Source: Streptomyces sp. V1I1 (lineage in GTDB: Bacteria; Actinomycetota; Actinomycetes; Streptomycetales; Streptomycetaceae). From it: a stretch of DNA of 27,206 nucleotides. The stretch covers positions 1 to 27,206 of the forward strand of contig NZ_JAUSZH010000002.1 in assembly GCF_030817355.1 (NCBI RefSeq). The letters run 5' to 3'. The translations under genes were made by a program, and so were the position numbers. The notes beneath the pieces are model-generated. The model had not been told where the DNA came from and searched no databases. It saw nothing but the letters and a program-made list of their open reading frames with translations. Every line of letters starts with the position of its first letter. Positions within the stretch are counted from its first letter, which is position 1. This document shows, piece after piece, positions 1-8,919 of this stretch.

Positions 1-74
1 GCTTGTTCTTTATGGTCTGACCTCGAACGACGTCCCGAACGTGATCGCTCGTACGAGGATTCCGGGGACGTGAA

Positions 75-137
75 CACGGCCTTCGTCTGATCCTGTGCTC
101 CGACCAAAGAGGCACTTGACCAGCAACGAAGGCCGTG
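75..137. repeat. Subterminal inverted repeat before the transposase start, element A
   Basis: Bases 75-86 (cacggccttcgt) and 126-137 (acgaaggccgtg) form a perfect 12-bp inverted repeat around a 39-base spacer. The right arm ends five bases before the ATG at 143. Element B keeps the same arrangement. It could be a transposase binding site or an mRNA stem that masks the ribosome binding site. Confidence 0.6.
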
Positions 138-142
138 GGGGG

Positions 143-1588
143 ATGAGTTTGCTGCATCACGATGTCGGGCGGGATCCGTTCACGGTGGCGTCACGCTTCC
201 GGGACGATTTCTTCGACTGCCTGACCGGGCGCGGGGACGAGTTGTTCGAACTGGCGGGCGCGCTGCTGTGTGCGGACGGGCCGGTGACCGCGCCGGTAGA
301 CCTGACGCTGGTGGCCGGGCACCGGCGTGGACACGGCGCGATGTACGACGCGCTGAACTGCGGGAGCGTGGACGTGCCGCGGTTGCGGCAGGTGCTGGCC
401 GGCTTGCCGCAACCCGAGGCCGCCGACGGGCGCCTGGTGCTGGCCGTGGACGTCACGAACTGGCTCCGCCCGGACGCACCCACCAGTCCGGATCGCTTGT
501 TCTGCCACGTCTACGGCCGCAGCGGCCGGTCCTCCGACCAGTTCGTGCCCGGCTGGCCCTACTCCTTCGTCGCCGCCCTGGAATCGGGCCGGACGTCATG
601 GTGCCAGCTCCTGGACGCCGTCCGTCCCGGCCCTGCCGACGACGTCGCCGAGGCTACTGCCACGCAGGTCCGCAGGGTGGTCGAGGACCTCATCGACATG
701 GGCCGGTGGCGCATCGGCGACCGCGACATCCTGATCGTCTTCGACGCTGGATACGACGCCCCGCGCATGGCCCACCTCCTGCACGGGCTGCCGGTGGAGG
801 TCCTCGGGCGGATGCGCACGGACCGGGTGATGCGCAGGCCGGTCCCGGTCCCGTGGATCTCGCCACCGCAGGGCGGCCGTCCGCCCAAGCACGGCAAGGA
901 GTTCCGCTTCGCCAAACCGGAGACCTGGGGCGAGCCGGACGCGGCCACCACGCAGGTCACCGACCGGTACGGCACCGCCCGCGCGATGGCCTGGGACCGC
1001 ATCCACCCCCGGCTGACCACCCGATCGGCGTGGATCGACCACACCGGTGAACTCCCCGTCATCGAGGGCACGTTGATCCGCCTCCAGGTCGACCGCCTGC
1101 CCGGCGGCAACGACCCGCTGCCGCTCTGGCTGTGGTCTTCGGCCACCGGCCTGACCGCCGCCGAAGTCGAGATCCGCTGGCAGGCGTTCCTGCGACGCTT
1201 CGACCTGGAACATACCTTCCGCATGATCAAACAGACCCTCGGCTGGACCCGCCCGAAGCTCCGCACCCCCGAGGCCGCGGACCGCTGGACCTGGCTGATC
1301 ATCGCGGCGCACACCCAACTCCGTCTCGTCCGCGAGGCCGCCGCCGACCTCCGCCGCCCCTGGGAGCGACCCGCCGAGCCCGGCCGCCTCACCCCCGCCA
1401 GAGTCCGCCGCGGGTTCAGGAACCTCCGCCCACACTTGACCTGTCCCGCCCGAGCGCCGAAACCATCCCGGCCGGGACCTGGCCGTCCTCCCGGCTCGAA
1501 GAACCGGCACCCGGCACCCCGTCACGACGTCGGCAAAACCGTCAAACGGCCCGAGGGCATCAAGGAACGCTCCCGGGCCGGAGGATAA
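143..1588 (+). CDS. DDE transposase of insertion sequence A
   Basis: The 481-residue protein should catalyse cut-and-paste transposition of the element around it. A DDE-type acidic triad is proposed: Asp in LAVDVTNWLRPD, Asp in IVFDAGYD, and Glu in the helix motif LEHTFRMIKQTLGW, which recalls the YREK region of IS4/IS701-type transposases. The C-terminus is basic (PGRPPGSKN). The start at 143 was chosen because MSLL aligns with the start of the second copy; an upstream GTG-type start at 95 would read through the subterminal inverted repeat. The frame is intact. It resembles a Streptomyces group that NCBI labels NF041680, from memory; placement in an IS family is tentative. Confidence 0.85.
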   Translation: MSLLHHDVGRDPFTVASRFRDDFFDCLTGRGDELFELAGALLCADGPVTAPVDLTLVAGHRRGHGAMYDALNCGSVDVPRLRQVLAGLPQPEAADGRLVLAVDVTNWLRPDAPTSPDRLFCHVYGRSGRSSDQFVPGWPYSFVAALESGRTSWCQLLDAVRPGPADDVAEATATQVRRVVEDLIDMGRWRIGDRDILIVFDAGYDAPRMAHLLHGLPVEVLGRMRTDRVMRRPVPVPWISPPQGGRPPKHGKEFRFAKPETWGEPDAATTQVTDRYGTARAMAWDRIHPRLTTRSAWIDHTGELPVIEGTLIRLQVDRLPGGNDPLPLWLWSSATGLTAAEVEIRWQAFLRRFDLEHTFRMIKQTLGWTRPKLRTPEAADRWTWLIIAAHTQLRLVREAAADLRRPWERPAEPGRLTPARVRRGFRNLRPHLTCPARAPKPSRPGPGRPPGSKNRHPAPRHDVGKTVKRPEGIKERSRAGG

Positions 1589-1614
1589 AGAACAAGCTGA
1601 GCTTGTTCTTTATC
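1584..1614. repeat. Palindromic IS-IS junction
   Basis: The right terminal repeat of element A (1584-1598, gataaagaacaagct) and the left terminal repeat of element B (1600-1614, agcttgttctttatc) are perfect reverse complements separated by one G. Together they make a 31-base near-perfect palindrome. Confidence 0.85.
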
Positions 1615-1675
1615 TTCGAGCCTCGAACGGGCTTCGAACTTGAGGCAGGTTTTCGCAGTTCACCGGCTATGTGAG

Positions 1676-1733
1676 CGGCCTTCGCGCGATCGTGTGCCGT
1701 GTTGAGTAAGGCATCTGATCAGCACGAAGGCCG
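1676..1733. repeat. Subterminal inverted repeat before the transposase start, element B
   Basis: cggccttcg (1676-1684) and cgaaggccg (1725-1733) form a 9-bp inverted repeat with a 40-base spacer, just before the ATG at 1739. It is the counterpart of the repeat at 75-137 although the surrounding sequence has diverged. Confidence 0.55.
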
Positions 1734-1738
1734 TGGAC

Positions 1739-3178
1739 ATGAGTCTGCTCTTATCCGGGCCCCGGCGGGAGGCGTTCGCGCAAGCGTCACGCTTCAGGGG
1801 CAAGTTCTATGCGTGTCTGACCGCTCGGCGCGATGAACTGTTTGAGCTCACCGACGCGGTGCTGTGTGCCGACGGCCCGGTGAAGTCGCCCGTCGACCTG
1901 ACGCTCCTGCCCGAACACCGGCGTGGGCACGGGGCGTTGTACGGCGGGCTCAACCGCGGCCGGATCGATGTCGGACGGCTGCGGGCGGTGCTCGCGGGAC
2001 TGCCGCTGCCGCGTTTCCCGGACGGTCGGCTCGTCCTGGCCGTCGATGTGTCGCCATGGTTGCGCTCGGATGCGCCATGCTCGAAGGATCGGCTGTTCTG
2101 CCACGTCTACGGCCGCGCGAAGAGCGCGTCGCAGTTCATCCCGGGTTGGCCGTACTCCTTCGTGGCCGTGCTGGAGCCCGGCCGCACCTCCTGGACCACC
2201 GTCCTGGACGTCGTCCGGCTCGGACCCGTCGACGACGCCACCGCCGTGACCGCCGCCCAGCTGCGGGCCGTGGTCGAGCGGCTCGTCGCTGCCGGCCAGT
2301 GGACGCCGGGCCAGCCGGACATTGTGATCGTCGGTGATGCCGGATACGACATCACGCGCCTGGCCTGGGTCCTTCGCGACCTGCCCGTCGAGGTGGTCGG
2401 CCCGATCCGTTCCGACCGGGTCATGCGGCTGCCGAAGCCGCCGCGGGTCTACGACCCCAAGGGCGGGCGTCCGCCCAAGCACGGCAAGGAGTTCCGCTTC
2501 GCCAAGCCGGACACCTGGCCGGAGCCTACGATCACGACGATCACGGACACCACGAACTACGGCAAGGCCCAGACACAGGCCTGGGACCGGGTCCACCCGC
2601 GCCTGACTCATCGCTCGGCCTGGCTCGACCACCAGGGCGAACTACCCCTGGTCGAGGGCACATTGATCCGACTGAAGGTCGAGCACCTCTCGAAGGAGCG
2701 CGAGGCGCCGCCGGTGTGGCTGTGGTCCTCGAAGACCGGTGCCAGCCTCGCTGACGTCGACCGTTGCTGGCAGGTGTTCCTGCGCCGCTTCGATCTGGAG
2801 CACACATTTCGCTTCGTAAAGCAGACCCTCGGCTGGACCACCCCGAAGGTCCGCATTCCCGAGGCAGCGGACCGCTGGATCTGGATCCTTGTCGCAGCTC
2901 TTGCCCAGCTGAGGCTAGCCCGCCCTCTCGCCCAGGACCTCCGCCGCCCCTGGGAGAAACCAGCCTTGCCCAACCAGCTGACCCCGGCCCGGGTCCGCCG
3001 GGGGTTCAGGAACATCCGCGCTCACATCCTCTGCCCGGCCCGTGTTCCCAAACCCAACGGCACCGGCCCCGGTCGGCCACCCGGAGCCAAGAACAAACAC
3101 CGGGCACCCCGCTACGACGTCGGCAAGACCGTCAAACGCGCCGAGACCCTCGCCGAACTCCACGCGTCTCGAAGATAA
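1739..3178 (+). CDS. DDE transposase of insertion sequence B
   Basis: This 479-residue protein is homologous to the transposase at 143-1588 over its whole length, sharing the blocks LFCHVYGR, GRPPKHGKEFRFAKP, RFDLEHTFR and KQTLGWT. The proposed acidic residues are conserved: Asp in LAVDVSPW, Asp in IVGDAGYD and Glu in LEHTFRFVKQTLGW. The start at 1739 (MSLL) matches copy A; a GTG two codons upstream is possible. As in copy A, the stop codon falls in the terminal inverted repeat. The frame is intact, so both elements may be active. Confidence 0.85.
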   Translation: MSLLLSGPRREAFAQASRFRGKFYACLTARRDELFELTDAVLCADGPVKSPVDLTLLPEHRRGHGALYGGLNRGRIDVGRLRAVLAGLPLPRFPDGRLVLAVDVSPWLRSDAPCSKDRLFCHVYGRAKSASQFIPGWPYSFVAVLEPGRTSWTTVLDVVRLGPVDDATAVTAAQLRAVVERLVAAGQWTPGQPDIVIVGDAGYDITRLAWVLRDLPVEVVGPIRSDRVMRLPKPPRVYDPKGGRPPKHGKEFRFAKPDTWPEPTITTITDTTNYGKAQTQAWDRVHPRLTHRSAWLDHQGELPLVEGTLIRLKVEHLSKEREAPPVWLWSSKTGASLADVDRCWQVFLRRFDLEHTFRFVKQTLGWTTPKVRIPEAADRWIWILVAALAQLRLARPLAQDLRRPWEKPALPNQLTPARVRRGFRNIRAHILCPARVPKPNGTGPGRPPGAKNKHRAPRYDVGKTVKRAETLAELHASRR

Positions 3179-3249
3179 AGAACAAGCTCACGGACTGGCG
3201 CCGCTGAGGCCGTTGCTGCCCGCTTGTCGTCCGGCCCGGACGGGACGGG

Positions 3250-5358
3250 CTAACCGTCAGCTCCAGGCCGGTTGCCGGCCGTGAACGCCTCCTCCACACG
3301 ATCCTGCAGCCGGGCGTGACGGAACTGGAAGACGGGCCCCACCGTGCGCAGGACGTGACGCTCGCGAGCATCCGAGAGAAACTTGACCAGGCGGACCGGA
3401 GCCTCGTTCCTCCGGCGCAGCTGGAGGCTCGCGAGGAACGCGCGCCAGGTCACCGATCCGACCAGGCTCAGCGCCAGGCTGAGCAGGAGGCCGCCCACCG
3501 TCACCAGTGCGATCCCGGACAGGAATCCGTCGATGAGTCCGAAGATGCGATGGTCCGTCAGTTCGGCGAGCAGACCCAGGCATGATCCTCCGATGAGACT
3601 GCCGGCGAGGCCGCCGGCGATTCCGGCCGTCAGCGTGTACTGGCGGTCCTGTCTCCAGCACGAGACGGGATCGATGGGAGTCCGGCTGTCGGCGCTGCGG
3701 TTGCTGAGACCCGTGACGAATCCGCCCACCACACCGGCGAGGAGGCCGAACACCAGGCCGCCGAAAAGCATGACGACGCGGCCATGGGCGAGGAGCAGGG
3801 CGACGCCTAACGCCAGTCCAAGCGCTCCACCGCCGGCGATCCCGAACAGGAAGTTCTCGCGGACGACGAAGTCCCTCCACTGCAGACGGCCCAGCAGCTG
3901 GGGGGAGTCCCCGGCACGCCCGTACGTGAGTGACATCGTCACGGAAAGTCCCACCACCGCACCGGCTATCAGGCCGGCGGCCGGCCCCGCCCAGAAGAAG
4001 CCCGCCGCCCCGGCGAGAACTCCCAGGCAGAGGCAACTGGCCGCCGTTCTCGGCCAGGCCGACCGCCACCGGGGGACCTGCCACCAGGCGAGGTCGCGGC
4101 TTCCCTCGCTGTTCATCCGGTGCGCGATGACGCCGAGCCAGCGCTCGGCCTGGCCGAGACTGTAGCGACTGCGCGGCTGACCCAGCCGGTCGTCGTCATA
4201 GGCGGCGGGCAGGACTCGATCGAGAAGGTGGTCCTCCACCGCCGCCCGGTCCGCGAAGCGCTCGAGGTCGAAGCGCTGATCCGCGCGGTAGGTGTCACGC
4301 ATCAGCGTGAGCATCAGGGGTGTGTCCAGTGCCTGAGCCACTGCGCCCAAAGGGTTCATACGGATGTGCTGCACCAGACCGCGCCAGGCGTCCGGGGGCG
4401 GCTGCGCCTGGCAGCGCGTCAGGTACTCCGCCGCGTCCTCGGCGCTGACCGGAAGCAGTTCGAGGCCGGCGGAGCCTGACAGGGGTCCCGCCGCGGCAAC
4501 GGCCGTCAGAAGCTCCCCGACCCGGCTCAACAGGACCAGGCGGAAGTTCGCCTGCTCGTCCAGCGCCCGCAGAGCCACGGGGCGTACGGCTTCGGGTATC
4601 TCGTCCAGCCCGTCCAGAAAGACGGCGACCCGACCCGCGCCGATGAGTCTGGAGACAACACCGCCCGCGTGTTCTTCGGACTTCCTGAACATGTAGTCCG
4701 TGGCCAGTCGAGTGGCGAGCCAGTCATGCAGCCGCTGCTTCCGCGGGTCCCATCCGCTCAGCGTCAGCAGCACTGGTACGGGAACTCTCGCGCGCGCGCC
4801 GGCTTCGAGCGCCTCGCGATGCGCGAGGGCGTCGAGCAGCAACCTAATGACGGCGCCGCTCTTGCCCGCACCGCCTGCTCCGACGATCACCATCCGCCCG
4901 GAGTCCAACGCACCATAGAGGCGGAACAAGTCCCGAACGCCGCCCGACTCCAGATCCGCCGGGGTGATCGGGTCCAGCCCCAGCAGGGGCCCAAACCGCG
5001 ATGAGCCGGTCCCGATGCCCACCGCATCGGTCGCCGGACCCGATACGGGGAGACTCGACCACCTCCAGCGCACCGGCACGGGGCTCGGATGTATCAGCCG
5101 CCGTTCGCTCGCCGCGGCGCTCCACTGCGCCTTCACTCGCTCAGCCAGCTCGTCCGCGAAGTCACGCAGTGCCAGTTCGGTGTGTGCCGTCCGGGGCCTG
5201 CGGTTCGTCAGAAATAACGCCCCGCTGGCGGCGGGAACGACGACCGCGGCGATCCCCTGGACGAGCGTGGCCGCGGAGTCCCGGTCATGGGACCGGAAGA
5301 CGAAGGCCAGGGCGACGAAGACGACGACTGCGATGATCAGCAAACCCACGATGACCAT
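3250..5358 (-). CDS. Membrane-anchored NACHT/STAND NTPase
   Basis: The 702-residue protein begins with a transmembrane helix (about residues 2-22) and a second hydrophobic stretch (31-51). A P-loop follows: Walker A GAGGAGKS at about 160-167 and Walker B VFLDGLDE at about 246-253, the D-x-(G/A)-L-D-E form typical of NACHT domains. From about residue 440 there are several glycine-rich membrane segments. NACHT proteins are signal-transducing ATPases; in bacteria some act in phage defence. Here the ATPase would sit at the membrane, and the membrane part could be sensor or effector, which is inference. The start at 5358 has an AGGAGG nine bases upstream; a longer frame starting at 5436 lacks this and would place a polar stretch before the first helix. 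The gene stands alone between two IS elements. Confidence 0.8.
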   Translation of the reverse strand: MVIVGLLIIAVVVFVALAFVFRSHDRDSAATLVQGIAAVVVPAASGALFLTNRRPRTAHTELALRDFADELAERVKAQWSAAASERRLIHPSPVPVRWRWSSLPVSGPATDAVGIGTGSSRFGPLLGLDPITPADLESGGVRDLFRLYGALDSGRMVIVGAGGAGKSGAVIRLLLDALAHREALEAGARARVPVPVLLTLSGWDPRKQRLHDWLATRLATDYMFRKSEEHAGGVVSRLIGAGRVAVFLDGLDEIPEAVRPVALRALDEQANFRLVLLSRVGELLTAVAAAGPLSGSAGLELLPVSAEDAAEYLTRCQAQPPPDAWRGLVQHIRMNPLGAVAQALDTPLMLTLMRDTYRADQRFDLERFADRAAVEDHLLDRVLPAAYDDDRLGQPRSRYSLGQAERWLGVIAHRMNSEGSRDLAWWQVPRWRSAWPRTAASCLCLGVLAGAAGFFWAGPAAGLIAGAVVGLSVTMSLTYGRAGDSPQLLGRLQWRDFVVRENFLFGIAGGGALGLALGVALLLAHGRVVMLFGGLVFGLLAGVVGGFVTGLSNRSADSRTPIDPVSCWRQDRQYTLTAGIAGGLAGSLIGGSCLGLLAELTDHRIFGLIDGFLSGIALVTVGGLLLSLALSLVGSVTWRAFLASLQLRRRNEAPVRLVKFLSDARERHVLRTVGPVFQFRHARLQDRVEEAFTAGNRPGADG

Positions 5359-5591
5359 GCAAGTCCCCCTCCTGGCACCGTACCGGGAGTGTGTCAGAGG
5401 GTTACAGGCCGTGTCCTTCGATCGGCCGTGCAGCACGTCACGCGAGGCAGACAGGGTTACGTCCAGCTGTCACGAATCCAGCTGCTACCAGCGGTATGAC
5501 GACTCTACGTCACGCTCGTTGTCCCTCTGGCTGTCCGACTTCGGTGGCAAACGGTCCAGGTTCAGTGTCAGAGGGCAAGAAGGACTGTCCT

Positions 5592-5639
5592 GTCTCAACG
5601 AAGTTAGTCGTTGGCAGACCGCTGACCTAGCGGTGGTTT
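5592..5639. repeat. Left terminal repeat of the IS701-type element (two blocks)
   Basis: The outer block 5592-5609 and the inner block 5627-5639 are separated by 17 bases. Both have reverse-complement partners at the right end. Confidence 0.7.
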
Positions 5640-5682
5640 TAGGCCGGACAGTGGGAGCTTTGCTCACTCTTCGGGGGCTGTG

Positions 5683-7105
5683 ATGACCAAGCGTGTGCCG
5701 TGTCCGCCCGCTCCGGGCCCACTGGAAGCCTATGCCGCGCGTTTCGATGACCTCTTCTCCACGCTGGCACAGCGCCGGGGGTTCCGCGAGTATCTCGCCG
5801 GGTTACTGCTGCCGAGGGACCGCAACAAGACGCTGACCTGCCTGGCCGGGACGGAGCCTGTGGCCGGTGCCCAGCATGCGGCGGTGCAGCGGCTGCAGTT
5901 CTTCCTGTCCGAGTCGACGTGGGACCTGGAGAAGGTCAACGCCCGGCGTGTGGAACTGCTGCTTGCGGACCCGGCCACGGCCCCGCACGCGGGCGGGGTG
6001 CTGGTGATCGACGATTCCGGAGACCGCAAGGACGGCACTGCCACCGCCCACGTGGGCAAGCAGTACCTGGGCTCGGTCGGGAAGATCGACCGCGGCGTCG
6101 TCGCGGTGACCACCTGCTGGGCCGACGAGCGCGTCTACTACCCGCTGCACGCCGTCCCCTACACCCCCGCCCACCACTTCCCGAAAGGGAAGAACGACGC
6201 CGGCTTCCGCACGAAACTGCAGATCGGGGCCGCCCTGGCCCGTGATGCCCCCCGGGCGGGGGTGTCCTTGCGGGCGGTCGCCGCCGACTGCGCTTACGGC
6301 GACCAGGACGCCTTCCGCAGGCAACTGGACGCCGCAGGACTGCCGTTCGTGATGGCACTCAAGCCCCGCCGGGGAGCCTGGTCATACGGTGACGAGGCGT
6401 ACACGCCCGTGGATGCCGCCCGCAACCTTATCTGGGGCGGCCCTGAGGCCCCCGGGAACTGGACCACGGTCACACGAACCTTCCGTGACGGGCACACCGC
6501 TACCTGGTGGGCCGCCGACGCACAGCTGGGCTGGTGGGGACCGGATGGCACCACGCGCCTGGTGGTGGCCACCACCGACCCGGCCACCCTGCCCGCGCAG
6601 TCCACCTGGTACCTGGCCACCGACCTGCCCCGGCCCGGCGGACCACGGGAGGCGGACAGCCCGGCCCCAGCTGCCGACCTGGCCGAAATTGTGCGAATCT
6701 ACGGCATCCGGCACTGGATCGAGCAGAGCTACAAGCAGGTCAAGGACGAACTCGGCTGGGCAGACTTCCAGGTCCGCTCCGACACCGCCATCCGCCGCCA
6801 CCAGACCCTCGTCACCTGCGCGTTCAGCTTCTGCTGGGACACCTGGTTTGCCCCGCCCCCGCCTGCCACGGATGAGGAGGAGCCGGTGCCCAGCCGGCCA
6901 GAGAGGGGGTATTGCGCCGTCCCACCAGACCCAGCAGGCCTGCTGGCCCCAAGCCCTCCGGGCCGTCCGTGGCTGGCTGACGCCCTGGGCCACGCTGCAA
7001 CGCTACTGGCGAGCGTGGACAGCCAAGCCCCCGCCCACCGAGCTCCAGGCCCTGATCAACGCTGTCGGCACCGGCAGACCTCTTAACCTCTACCTCCCGG
7101 CCTAA
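5683..7105 (+). pseudogene. IS701-family transposase, frameshifted near the C-terminus
   Basis: This is an IS701-type DDE transposase. Acidic residues are seen in VLVIDDSGDRKDG, in AVAADCAYGD and in HWIEQSYKQVKDELGW. The frame is normal to the stretch of five G at 6905-6909. After that, the expected C-terminus (QALRAVRGWLTPWATLQRYW to LNLYLPA) continues in the next frame and stops at 7105, while the original frame ends at 7086 with unrelated residues. Removing one G restores the whole protein. The cause may be a real one-base insertion, a sequencing error, or programmed +1 frameshifting; the first two are more likely. A GTG at 5680 directly precedes the chosen ATG. The catalytic part is complete, so some activity cannot be excluded. 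Confidence 0.75.
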
Positions 7106-7106
7106 C

Positions 7107-7140
7107 AAACCACCGCTAGTCGGACTAACTTCGTCGAGAC
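7107..7140. repeat. Right terminal repeat of the IS701-type element (two blocks)
   Basis: The inner block 7107-7119 (aaaccaccgctag) and the outer block 7123-7140 are separated by only three bases. Confidence 0.7.
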
Positions 7141-7449
7141 TTTCTCCCTGTTCTTGGTGTGGGGGTCCCGTGTTGAGTGCGGAGATTCCCGGCTGTCTGG
7201 TGGCCTTTCAAAGCGGTGCTGGGACCGAGCGTTTCAGCCGGCGCTCCATCTGGCCAGCCTGTGGGTTGTGACCGCGCTTGCGTGATGGATACGCCTGACT
7301 CCGGCTACTTACTACGGCGTGCGGCTGACACGTCACGCTGGCACCGCCCACACCCCGCTGAGGTCTGGCCGCTGATTCTGGTAGGGGGGAAGGGCGACCT
7401 GGAAATCCCGTCAGGTCTCGCGGCTGGCGGCAGAAGAACTGACACGAGG
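7141..7449. other. Non-coding stretch right of the IS701-type element
   Basis: I see no convincing gene here. Open frames on both strands lack a ribosome binding site and recognisable sequence. It holds the downstream region of the leftward gene that ends at 7450. Confidence 0.5.
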
Positions 7450-8232
7450 TCACTCGTCGGGCGGCCGAGGCGGCTCAGAAGGCGGGTTTTCGTCTGGCGG
7501 GGGCTGAGGCGGTTCTCCACTGATCGAACCGACCGCTTGCCACCTGCGGTTCTCGGGGTCCCAACGAATGTGGCGTTGAGACAGGCCCTCTCGAGCAAGT
7601 TGCGCCAGCTGGGCCGCAGCTTCGGCGGGAATCTCCTTCGGACATTCGATGACACAGTTGTTCTCAACGTCGTGGATCACCGCCCAGGTTGTGTCTTGAG
7701 CGGAGCCATCACGAACTACCGGTGTAGCCCGGGATAGTGCGCGCTTCAAGATTTGATAGGCGTCTTCGGCTGCCTTCCCCGCCATGGACGACAGGAACGC
7801 ACCGGCGAGGGTGAACACCGAGATCGTGGCCACGGGGTTTCCCAGGACCAGCGACATCACGTCCATCCGCACGTCGTGCGACGTCTCGATGTGGACATCC
7901 ACCTCGGCTGCCAGCCCGGGGCCATCGTTCATGACTAAGAGAGCCTGCTTCACGGCTGTGGCGCCCCCGGGTGTGATCGGCGCAGACGCCCTGCCCACTG
8001 CCCAGTACTCGTGGGCGACAGGTCCGTCGGCAGCCCATCCAACGAGGCGCAACCGTCGATGGACCCCACCTTGTGGGTCTTCTCGATACGCCACTATCTC
8101 CGCAGCCCAACGAAGATCGCCGGGGCGCCCGAAGAAGTGGGGTGCCATGCCGTACGAGGTGCTTTCGATGACCCAACCGGCCGCCACGAGTGCCGCCTTC
8201 TGTGGTCCACCGAAGGTGTCAGGTTGACTCAT
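7450..8232 (-). CDS. Unknown protein with a central hydrophobic segment and proline-rich tail
   Basis: I do not recognise a named family for this protein of about 260 residues. The N-terminal half looks like a mixed alpha/beta domain. A hydrophobic segment (NPVATISVFTLAGAFLSSMAG, about 140-160) is followed by KAAEDAYQILKRAL, a strand-rich section and the closing motif HIRWDPENRRW, then a proline-rich acidic tail. A hydrophobic linker followed by a small domain ending in L-x-W-D resembles companion proteins of actinobacterial conflict systems; this is a weak inference. The start could be 8241 or 8232; 8232 was chosen because GGGG lies just upstream. The gene lies immediately downstream of a broken protease gene. 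Confidence 0.65.
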   Translation of the reverse strand: MSQPDTFGGPQKAALVAAGWVIESTSYGMAPHFFGRPGDLRWAAEIVAYREDPQGGVHRRLRLVGWAADGPVAHEYWAVGRASAPITPGGATAVKQALLVMNDGPGLAAEVDVHIETSHDVRMDVMSLVLGNPVATISVFTLAGAFLSSMAGKAAEDAYQILKRALSRATPVVRDGSAQDTTWAVIHDVENNCVIECPKEIPAEAAAQLAQLAREGLSQRHIRWDPENRRWQAVGSISGEPPQPPPDENPPSEPPRPPDE

Positions 8233-8271
8233 GGGCCCCATCGTGGCTGATGTTGCGTGACAAGAACCAGG

Positions 8272-8625
8272 TCAGACCTGAACGCGAGCCCGTGAGCAAT
8301 CACCAGCCATGCCGAGGTGGGAACGCTTCAGGGTGCCCAGGCGATTCTGCGCAATCCGGTTGTCGTCATGCGGGCCGGGCTCCACGACGTCGTCGCCCAG
8401 CTCGCCGTCGGGCCCGTGCAGAACATGCCAGTTGCTCAGGACGTAGGGCGTGCCGTCCATCTTGTCGAAGACGACGCAGCCGAGGGTCCGGCCGAGACCT
8501 TCACGTGTCCGACGCTCGCACCGGGCAGGTTCGGGTCGAGGCGCCGCTTGCGCGTCGGGCTCTCCGCCTCGGCCACCGCCACCACGCCAAGCAGTGGTCA
8601 GCCCTGCTTCGATATCCGGCTCCAT
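8272..8625 (-). pseudogene. Trypsin-like serine protease remnant
   Basis: One frame reads GRTLGCVVFDKMDGTPYVLSNWHVLHG, with the catalytic-His motif of trypsin-fold peptidases (SNWHVL), then ENRIAQNRLG-like sequence and RSHLGMAGDCSRAR. The upstream part of the same domain (VAEAESPTRKRRLDPNLPG, then ASVGHVKVSAG) is in a different frame, so at least one frameshift lies near 8500-8510, and another change is likely near 8580. The sequence stops after the GDC motif, well before the Asp and Ser of the triad. A deletion has joined this stub to the region before the unknown gene at 8232. It is non-functional as a protease. Confidence 0.7.
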
Positions 8626-8919
8626 GGCAGGCTCAACGCACCCCCGATCGGGTGGGTCACGAACCACCACCGCTCTGATGCAGCGTCAGCCCACTAGACT
8701 CGAAACAGGCACGCTGACCAGGACAAATGGAGAAGCACAACTGGAGTACTAGAGGGCCCAGTGTCTGAACGTCCACGGATTCCGCCGAACGTTCCTGAAC
8801 GCCTTGGGCCGTTCAGCGTTGCGCCGGTTCGCATAGCCCGGTGACCTGCGACGTCCAGGTCTATGCGGGGCCGTACGGATCACTAGGTGCCCGGGGGTGT
8901 GCGGCGGTCTGCTGGAGGC

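Larger units (their letters stand above)
1..1598 (+). mobile_element. Insertion sequence A, first of a tandem pair
   Basis: The element carries one transposase gene. Its right terminal repeat gataaagaacaagct (1584-1598) is matched at the left by gcttgttctttat from base 1, so the window begins one base inside the left end. The target duplication therefore cannot be checked. The transposase stop codon lies inside the right terminal repeat. Element B follows after a single G. Confidence 0.8.
1600..3188 (+). mobile_element. Insertion sequence B, second of the tandem pair
   Basis: It is bounded by perfect 15-bp inverted repeats, agcttgttctttatc at 1600-1614 and gataaagaacaagct at 3174-3188. It holds one transposase related to, but clearly diverged from, that of element A. 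No convincing target duplication is seen, because element A abuts its left side. Confidence 0.85.
5592..7140 (+). mobile_element. IS701-family insertion sequence
   Basis: The outer ends are 18-bp inverted repeats with one mismatch (5592-5609 and 7123-7140, sharing acgaagttagtc). A second inverted pair, ctagcggtggttt at 5627-5639 and its complement at 7107-7119, lies inside. The spacer between outer and inner blocks is 17 bases on the left and 3 on the right. No clear target duplication is visible. Confidence 0.75.

Noticed and set aside
95..142. Upstream start for the first transposase
   Set aside because: It would translate the subterminal inverted repeat and does not align with the second copy, which starts at the equivalent MSLL.
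3266..3280. Hairpin ggccgg/ccggcc as terminator of the NACHT gene
   Set aside because: It lies inside the coding sequence before the stop codon.
5398..5460. Repeated agggttac upstream of the NACHT gene as an operator pair
   Set aside because: Only eight bases, no dyad symmetry, and no other support.
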